Part shown: piece after piece, positions 58,876 to 64,000 of the stretch
Position numbering within the stretch: the stretch's first letter is position 1
Layout: each line of letters starts with the position of its first letter
Origin: Tropicimonas sp033101155
GTDB lineage: Bacteria > Pseudomonadota > Alphaproteobacteria > Rhodobacterales > Rhodobacteraceae
DNA length: 64,000 bases
NCBI RefSeq assembly: GCF_033101155.1
Contig: NZ_JAWMPX010000005.1
Location: 1-64,000 of the forward strand
Direction of reading: 5' to 3'
Notes under the pieces: model-generated
What the model saw: only the letters and a program-made list of their open reading frames with translations
What the model was told of the DNA's origin: nothing
Database searches by the model: none
Made by a program: the position numbers and the translations under genes

Positions 58876-61224
58876 ATGAGCGACGACGCAGATGATCCCG
58901 AGATCACCCCGAACGAGATAGCTGAACCCCTGCGCCGGGCGATCGGCGAGCGCTACCTGACCTATGCGCTCTCCACAATCATGCACCGCGCGCTTCCGGA
59001 TGCCCGCGACGGGCTCAAGCCGGTGCACCGGCGCATCCTCTTTGCCATGCGCGAGCTGAAGCTGACCTCCTCCGGCGCCTACCGGAAGTCGGCAAAGATC
59101 TCCGGTGACGTGATGGGCAATTACCACCCGCATGGCGATGCCGCGATCTATGACGCGATGGCGCGTCTCGCGCAGGATTTTGTCATCCGCTACCCGCTGG
59201 TCGACGGCCAGGGCAATTTCGGCAATATCGACGGCGACAACCCGGCCGCCTCCCGCTACACCGAAGCCCGCCTGACCGGCGCCTCGGAAGCGTTGCTGGA
59301 GGGGCTGGCGGAAAACTCGGTCAATTTCCGCGAGAATTATGACGGCACACTGACCGAGCCGGAAGTGCTGCCCGCCTCCTTTCCGAACCTGCTGGCCAAT
59401 GGCTCCAGCGGCATCGCGGTCGGCATGGCGACCAATATCCCGCCGCATAACCTCGACGAGCTGGTCCAGGCTTGCCTGCATCTTATCAAGACGCCCGACG
59501 CGCGGGACGAAACCCTGCTGAACTACATCCCGGGTCCGGATTTTCCGACTGGCGGCGTGATCGTCGAACCGCCGGAGAATGTCGCAGAAGCCTATCGCAC
59601 GGGCCGGGGCGCGTTCCGGCTGCGGAGCCGCTGGGAGATCGAGGAGGTCGGGCGCGGGCAGTGGCAGGTCGTTGTGACCGAGATCCCCTACCAGGTCCAG
59701 AAATCCAAGTTGATCGAGAAGATCGCCGAGCTGATCCAGACCAAGAAGATACCGATCCTCGCCGATGTGCGCGACGAGAGCGCCGAGGATATCCGCATCG
59801 TTCTGGAACCGCGCTCGCGCAATGTCGACGCCGATGTGTTGATGAACATGCTGTTCCGCAGCTCGGATCTGGAGACGCGCTTCTCAATGAACATGAACGT
59901 GCTGATCGACGGGCGCACGCCCAAGGTCTGCTCGCTCAAGGAAGTCCTGCGCGCCTTTCTCGACCACCGCCGCGAGGTTCTGGTGCGCCGCGCCCAGCAC
60001 CGGGTCGAGAAGATCGACCATCGTTTGGAAGTGCTGGAAGGCTTCATCATCGCCTTCCTCAATCTCGATCGGGTGATCGACATCATCCGGTATGACGAGG
60101 CCCCCAAGGACGCGCTGATGCGCGAACGGTGGGGTGGCAGTTTCGTTCGGGCGCTGAACGAGGCCGATTACATCCCCCCTGCCCCGCTGGCCAAAGGCGA
60201 AGACGGCTCGCTCTCCGAGGTGCAGGCCGAGGCGATCCTGAACATGCGGCTGCGCAGCTTGCGCAAACTCGAGGAACTGGAACTCGTCGCCGAGCAGGAA
60301 AAGCTGATGGAGGAGCGGGCGACGCTGCAGGACCTGCTCGACAGCGAGGAGATCCAGTGGAGCCGGATCAGCGACGAGCTCAGGGAGGTCCGGGCCAAGT
60401 TCGGCAAGAAGGTTCCCGGCGGCGAACGGCGGACGCAATTCGCGCAGGCGGTCGAGGTGGCCGAGGTGCCTCTGGAAGCGATGATCGACCGTGAGCCAAT
60501 CACCGTCGTCTGCTCGAAGATGGGCTGGATCCGGGCGATGAAGGGTCATATCGCGCTGGATTCGGAGCTCAAGTTCAAGGATGGCGACGAGGGTCGCTTC
60601 CTCTTCCATGCCGAGACGACGGACCGTCTGCTGGTCTTTGGCTCGAATGGTCGCTTCTACACGCTCTCGGCCTCGGCGCTGCCGGGCGGACGCGGCATGG
60701 GCGAGCCGATGCGTCTGATGGTGGACCTGCCCAACGAAGCGGAGATCGTGTCGCTGTCGATCCACCGGACGGGAACCCGGCTGCTTGTGGCCTCCTCGGC
60801 GGGCGACGGTTTCGTCGTGCCGTCTGATGAGGTTCTGGCGCAGACCCGGTCGGGCAAGCAGGTGCTGAACGTGAAGGACGATGTCGTCGCGGCGATCTGC
60901 AAGCCGATCGCGGGCGATCATGTCGCGGTGATCTCAAAGAACCGGAAATTCCTGATTTTCCCGCTGGAAGAGCTGCCGGAGATGACGCGCGGCAAGGGCG
61001 TCCGGATCCAGAAATACAACCAGACGCGCGGCCGGCAGGGCATGCTGGAGCTGGATGGCGGGCTGTCGGACATCACGACATTCCGGGCGGAAGACGGATT
61101 GAAATGGCTGATGCCAAACGGGCAGACGCGCCATGAGAAGGACCTCACGCCCTATATCGGCAAGCGCGCTGGCGTCGGGAAACAGCCGCCCTATGGCTTC
61201 CCGAGGGACAACAAGTTCACCTGA
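58876..61224 (+). CDS. parC: DNA topoisomerase IV subunit A
   Basis: A 782-residue type II topoisomerase A subunit. The catalytic tyrosine is Tyr128 in NPAASRYTEARLTGASEALL, with GDVMGNYHPHGDAAIYDAMA upstream. The C-terminal half has the ParC-type SASALPGGRGMGEPMRLMVD and no GyrA-box (QRRGGKG), which separates it from GyrA. It decatenates daughter chromosomes with ParE, encoded elsewhere. The start at 58876 follows AGGCGGGC; longer in-frame openings upstream lack conservation. The quinolone-resistance region begins normally. Confidence 0.94.
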   Translation: MSDDADDPEITPNEIAEPLRRAIGERYLTYALSTIMHRALPDARDGLKPVHRRILFAMRELKLTSSGAYRKSAKISGDVMGNYHPHGDAAIYDAMARLAQDFVIRYPLVDGQGNFGNIDGDNPAASRYTEARLTGASEALLEGLAENSVNFRENYDGTLTEPEVLPASFPNLLANGSSGIAVGMATNIPPHNLDELVQACLHLIKTPDARDETLLNYIPGPDFPTGGVIVEPPENVAEAYRTGRGAFRLRSRWEIEEVGRGQWQVVVTEIPYQVQKSKLIEKIAELIQTKKIPILADVRDESAEDIRIVLEPRSRNVDADVLMNMLFRSSDLETRFSMNMNVLIDGRTPKVCSLKEVLRAFLDHRREVLVRRAQHRVEKIDHRLEVLEGFIIAFLNLDRVIDIIRYDEAPKDALMRERWGGSFVRALNEADYIPPAPLAKGEDGSLSEVQAEAILNMRLRSLRKLEELELVAEQEKLMEERATLQDLLDSEEIQWSRISDELREVRAKFGKKVPGGERRTQFAQAVEVAEVPLEAMIDREPITVVCSKMGWIRAMKGHIALDSELKFKDGDEGRFLFHAETTDRLLVFGSNGRFYTLSASALPGGRGMGEPMRLMVDLPNEAEIVSLSIHRTGTRLLVASSAGDGFVVPSDEVLAQTRSGKQVLNVKDDVVAAICKPIAGDHVAVISKNRKFLIFPLEELPEMTRGKGVRIQKYNQTRGRQGMLELDGGLSDITTFRAEDGLKWLMPNGQTRHEKDLTPYIGKRAGVGKQPPYGFPRDNKFT

Positions 61225-61318
61225 TCCGGTAGGGAAAATCTGCCAATCGCCGTGGCTGACAGGCGCGGCAAAGGGGACGGTGCAGCCTTCACCTCCCCGC
61301 GCCCGGGGTCAGACGGCC

Positions 61319-62005
61319 TCAATGGCCGGGTTCGGAGACCTTCGACCGACCCGCAGTGCGGATTTCTTCCAGCTTGCGCTTGAGCTTCAACTGACGACGG
61401 TTCTGATAGGCCGTGATCAGCGGCAGCGAGACATGATAGGCGATGAGGCCCACGATCATCCCCGGCAGGATGCCGCCGATAAGGAAGGGGAAGAACACCT
61501 CGTCATAGAAGACGCCAAGCCGATGCCAATTGGCGACGTCGTCGGTGAAAAGCGCCTGGAAATTGGTCCAGAGATCGGCGAAGGCGCCGGAAAACTTCTT
61601 CATCAACCCTGCGCTGATCTCCTCTGCCCCGCCTTCGCGCAGCCGTTCGGCGACCTCCGGATGCACGTCGATCCCGAGGAACCAATAGCCAAGCTTGAGC
61701 GAGATTGCGGCGATGAAGGGGAAGGTGATCGGGTTGCCAAAGAAGGTCGCGAGCAGCGCGGCCAGGATATTGCCACCAACGATCTTGGCGATCACGAAGG
61801 CGACAAGGAAATGCAGACCGTAAAGCGGGGTGAAGGACACGCACACACCGCAGAAAATCCCGCGGGCAATGCGTTGCGGCTTGTCGGGAAGCCGCCGGAT
61901 GCGGTGCTGCACATAGATCGCAGCACGCCCCCAGCCGCCACGTGGCCAGAAGCTTTCGGCCACGATCCGGAGCCAGCCCCGTTTTTCCCGCCTCTTGAAG
62001 ACCAC
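61319..62005 (-). CDS. DUF2062 domain membrane protein
   Basis: A 228-residue protein with a basic N-terminus (MVFKRREKRGWLRIVAESFW) and the DUF2062 core: GIFCGVCVSFTPLYGLHFLV and ATFFGNPITFPFIAAISLKL. About three membrane spans are predicted. Function is unknown. The start is GTG at 62005, with GAGAGG upstream. It lies 13 bases after the RSH gene stop, an arrangement common in this group. Confidence 0.88.
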   Translation of the reverse strand: MVFKRREKRGWLRIVAESFWPRGGWGRAAIYVQHRIRRLPDKPQRIARGIFCGVCVSFTPLYGLHFLVAFVIAKIVGGNILAALLATFFGNPITFPFIAAISLKLGYWFLGIDVHPEVAERLREGGAEEISAGLMKKFSGAFADLWTNFQALFTDDVANWHRLGVFYDEVFFPFLIGGILPGMIVGLIAYHVSLPLITAYQNRRQLKLKRKLEEIRTAGRSKVSEPGH

Positions 62006-62018
62006 GCCTCAAGACCTC

Positions 62019-64000
62019 TCAATCGATTTCCGCGACGCCCTGCGCCTTGCGATCGGCATCTCGCAGGCGCGCAACCTCTGCAACATCATTATCAGCCTCC
62101 AGCGCCGTCCGAACCATATGCAGATGTTCAACATCCCGCAGGTCAACGTCGATTTCGAGGCGATAATAGTCCGGCTTTCTGTCCATGAATTGCAGATTGG
62201 AGATATTGGCCTTCTGCTCGCCAATCAATGTGCAGATTCGCCCCAGTACCCCGGCATCGTTGCTGATCGTCATCTCCAGTGTGACGGAGTAGATCGCCGG
62301 GTGCAGGCCCGAATGCCAATGCAGGTCCACCCAACGGTCCGGCTGGTCCTCCAGTTCGACCAGGGTCGGGCAGTCGATCGCATGCACCACGACCCCCTGG
62401 CCACGATAGGTGATCCCGACAATGCGCTCGCCAGGCACCGGCTGGCAACATTTGCCACGCGTCGCGGTCTGGTCAGCGGCGAGACCGAGGACGGCGCGCT
62501 CGCGTTCGACCTCCTCGCCTTCGCGGGCGGCCAACTCGGGATAGAGTGTCGAGACCACGTCCCGGGCGGTCAGCTCGGCCGAGCCGAGCCGCGCCAGCAG
62601 CTCCTTGTCATCCTGCAGACCGAGCTGCTTGGAGGCCGTTTTCAGCGCCTTGGTGGTGGATTTCTTGCCGATATGCTCGAAAGCGACCCGTGCCAGCTCG
62701 GCGCCGAGCTTGATATAGCGCTCGCGATTTTCTTCGCGCAGGCTCCGGCGGATCGCCGACTTGGCCCGACCGGTCACGACGATATCAAGCCAGGTCGCCT
62801 GCGGTCGCTGGCCCTCGGCGGTGATAACCTCGACCGACTGGCCGTTCTTCAGCCGCGTCCAGAGCGGCACGCGCACCCCGTCGATCTTGGCGCCGACACA
62901 GCTGTCGCCGATCCGGGTGTGGATGCCGTAGGCATAGTCGAGCGGCGTCGCCCCTTTGGGCAGCTTGACCACGTCTCCCTTGGGCGTGAAGCAGAAGACC
63001 TGATCGGAATACATCTCGAGCTTCATGTGCTCGAGGAAATCCACGCTGTCGCTCTCGCTGAACCGCTCGGAGAGGGTCGAGATCCATTCGGCGGGATCAA
63101 CCGCGAAAGGGTTTTCGGCGCGCACGCCATCTCGGTAGGACCAATGCGCAGCGACGCCCGATTCGGCGACCTCGTGCATCTGGCGGGTGCGGATCTGCAC
63201 TTCGACCTGCTTGCCGTCGCGCCCCGAGACGGTGGTGTGGATCGAGCGGTAGCCGTTGGATTTCGGTTGGCTGATATAGTCCTTGAACCGTCCCGGAACC
63301 GCCTTCCAGCGCTGATGGATCGCGCCGAGAACGCGGTAGCAGTCCTGAACGTCATGGGTGATGACCCGAAAGCCGTAGATGTCCGAGAGCCGCGAGAACC
63401 CGAGCCCCTTTTCCTGCATCTTGCGCCAGATCGAATAGGGTTTCTTGGCCCGCCCGAAAACATCGGCATCGATGCTGACCTTGTCGAGCTCCAGCCGGAT
63501 GTCATGGGTGATCTTGTGGATCACGTCGCCGGTCTCGCGTTGCAGCGTGATGAAACGGCGGATGATCGAGCTCCGCCCCTCGGGGTTCAAAACGCGGAAG
63601 GAGAGATCCTCCAACTCCTCGCGCATAGATTGCATCCCCATGCGGCCCGCGAGCGGCGCATAGATGTCCATCGTTTCGCGCGCCTTCTGGGCCTGCTTTT
63701 CCGGGCGCTGATACTTGATCGTCCGCATGTTATGCAGGCGATCCGCCAGCTTGACGAGAATCACGCGCAGGTCTTTCGACATGGCGATCAGCAGCTTGCG
63801 GAAATTCTCCGCCTGCTTGGTCTCGGAGCTGGAAAGCTGAAGGTTGGTCAGCTTGGTGACCCCGTCGACCAGCTCGGCCACGTCTTCTCCAAACAGCCGC
63901 ACGACGTCGGAATAGGAGGCGCGCGTGTCTTCGACCGTGTCGTGCAGCAGCGCGGTGATGAGCGTGGCATCGTCCAGCCGCTGCTCGGTCAGCAGCGCCG
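62019..64000 (-). CDS. bifunctional (p)ppGpp synthetase/hydrolase, RelA/SpoT (N-terminus cut by window edge)
   Basis: At least 659 residues of an RSH stringent-response enzyme; the first 50 or so residues lie beyond the window. The visible part starts inside the HD hydrolase domain (LITALLHDTVEDT, then KLADRLHNMRTI), so hydrolase residues are present. The synthetase domain follows (VPGRFKDYISQPKSNGYRSI), then TGS (FCFTPKGDVVKLPKGATPLD), a cysteine-containing linker (TRGKCCQPVPGERIVGI) and a C-terminal ACT domain (ISNDAGVLGRICTLIGEQKA). It makes and degrades (p)ppGpp. Reading frame is open to the edge. Confidence 0.95.
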   Translation of the reverse strand, partial: ALLTEQRLDDATLITALLHDTVEDTRASYSDVVRLFGEDVAELVDGVTKLTNLQLSSSETKQAENFRKLLIAMSKDLRVILVKLADRLHNMRTIKYQRPEKQAQKARETMDIYAPLAGRMGMQSMREELEDLSFRVLNPEGRSSIIRRFITLQRETGDVIHKITHDIRLELDKVSIDADVFGRAKKPYSIWRKMQEKGLGFSRLSDIYGFRVITHDVQDCYRVLGAIHQRWKAVPGRFKDYISQPKSNGYRSIHTTVSGRDGKQVEVQIRTRQMHEVAESGVAAHWSYRDGVRAENPFAVDPAEWISTLSERFSESDSVDFLEHMKLEMYSDQVFCFTPKGDVVKLPKGATPLDYAYGIHTRIGDSCVGAKIDGVRVPLWTRLKNGQSVEVITAEGQRPQATWLDIVVTGRAKSAIRRSLREENRERYIKLGAELARVAFEHIGKKSTTKALKTASKQLGLQDDKELLARLGSAELTARDVVSTLYPELAAREGEEVERERAVLGLAADQTATRGKCCQPVPGERIVGITYRGQGVVVHAIDCPTLVELEDQPDRWVDLHWHSGLHPAIYSVTLEMTISNDAGVLGRICTLIGEQKANISNLQFMDRKPDYYRLEIDVDLRDVEHLHMVRTALEADNDVAEVARLRDADRKAQGVAEID

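Noticed and set aside
1..64000. CRISPR arrays, tRNA/rRNA genes, insertion sequences, prophage or integron parts
   Set aside because: I saw no regularly spaced repeats, cloverleaf-like sequences, transposase or integrase reading frames, or attachment-site duplications.

Overview
The window is GC-rich, densely packed chromosomal DNA from an alphaproteobacterium, most likely a marine Rhodobacteraceae (Roseobacter-type) member. The evidence is gene order and protein style: a Tad pilus cluster, chvI-chvG-hprK-rapZ-PTS next to PEP carboxykinase, etfBA with 3-hydroxybutyryl-CoA dehydrogenase and a PduO-type adenosyltransferase, ccmF-ccmH followed by an enoyl-CoA hydratase, and gcvTHP behind a tandem glycine riboswitch. 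I found no rRNA, tRNA, insertion sequence, integrase, phage gene or CRISPR array. The left edge is intergenic; the right edge cuts the N-terminus of a RelA/SpoT homologue.

Layout. 0.2-8.5 kb: Tad/Flp pilus secretion genes (pilin-like peptide, cpaB, cpaC, small CpaD-like lipoprotein, cpaE/tadZ, cpaF/tadA, tadB, tadC), ending at a strong terminator. 8.7-11.5 kb: a GntR regulator coupled to a Gfo/Idh/MocA oxidoreductase, divergent from a 50-residue small gene coupled to a metallo-beta-lactamase-fold hydrolase. 11.5-15.8 kb: an arsenic operon with an ArsR-ArsC fusion, an ArsJ-associated GAPDH, ArsJ and Acr3, so both known arsenate exits (reduction plus arsenite efflux, and 1-arseno-3-phosphoglycerate efflux) sit in one transcript. 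16-18.4 kb: an SH3-like secreted protein, a MATE exporter and a GGCT-fold protein. 18.4-23.2 kb: glycine riboswitch and gcvT-gcvH-gcvP. 23.6-26.4 kb: a two-gene YeeE/YedE thiosulfate-type transporter divergent from two little-known proteins.

26.4-33.6 kb: a PAS-LuxR regulator divergent from a complete branched-chain-amino-acid-type ABC importer whose last permease gene overlaps an alpha/beta hydrolase; a convergent enoyl-CoA hydratase follows. 33.7-39.4 kb (minus strand): ccmF-ccmH, a lytic transglycosylase, nusB, ribH, and a RibB with a degenerate GTP cyclohydrolase II-like C-terminus. 39.6-41.9 kb: a sigma-54-type response regulator overlapping a receiver/HPt protein. 42-46 kb: prpE and a GTP-type PEP carboxykinase. 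46.4-51.8 kb (plus strand): chvI, chvG, short hprK, rapZ, EIIA-Man, HPr and an acyltransferase, a regulatory (not sugar-transporting) PTS coupled to an envelope-stress two-component system. 51.9-56.9 kb: hbd, a DUF6473-like protein, etfA, etfB, two tiny overlapping genes and a cobalamin adenosyltransferase. 56.9-64 kb: a HIG1-type small membrane protein, an SDR, an SH3 protein, parC, a DUF2062 protein and the C-terminal part of the RSH (p)ppGpp enzyme.

Most of the content is conserved core or near-core. The parts most worth a second look are the 50-residue gene ahead of the hydrolase, the overlapping 58/69-residue gene pair near etfBA, the double-route arsenic operon, the GTP-type PEPCK at the chvGI locus, the non-canonical GAFTGA loop of the sigma-54 regulator, and structured leaders at gcvT, gcvP and etfB. 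I did not find a clearly new multi-gene system.
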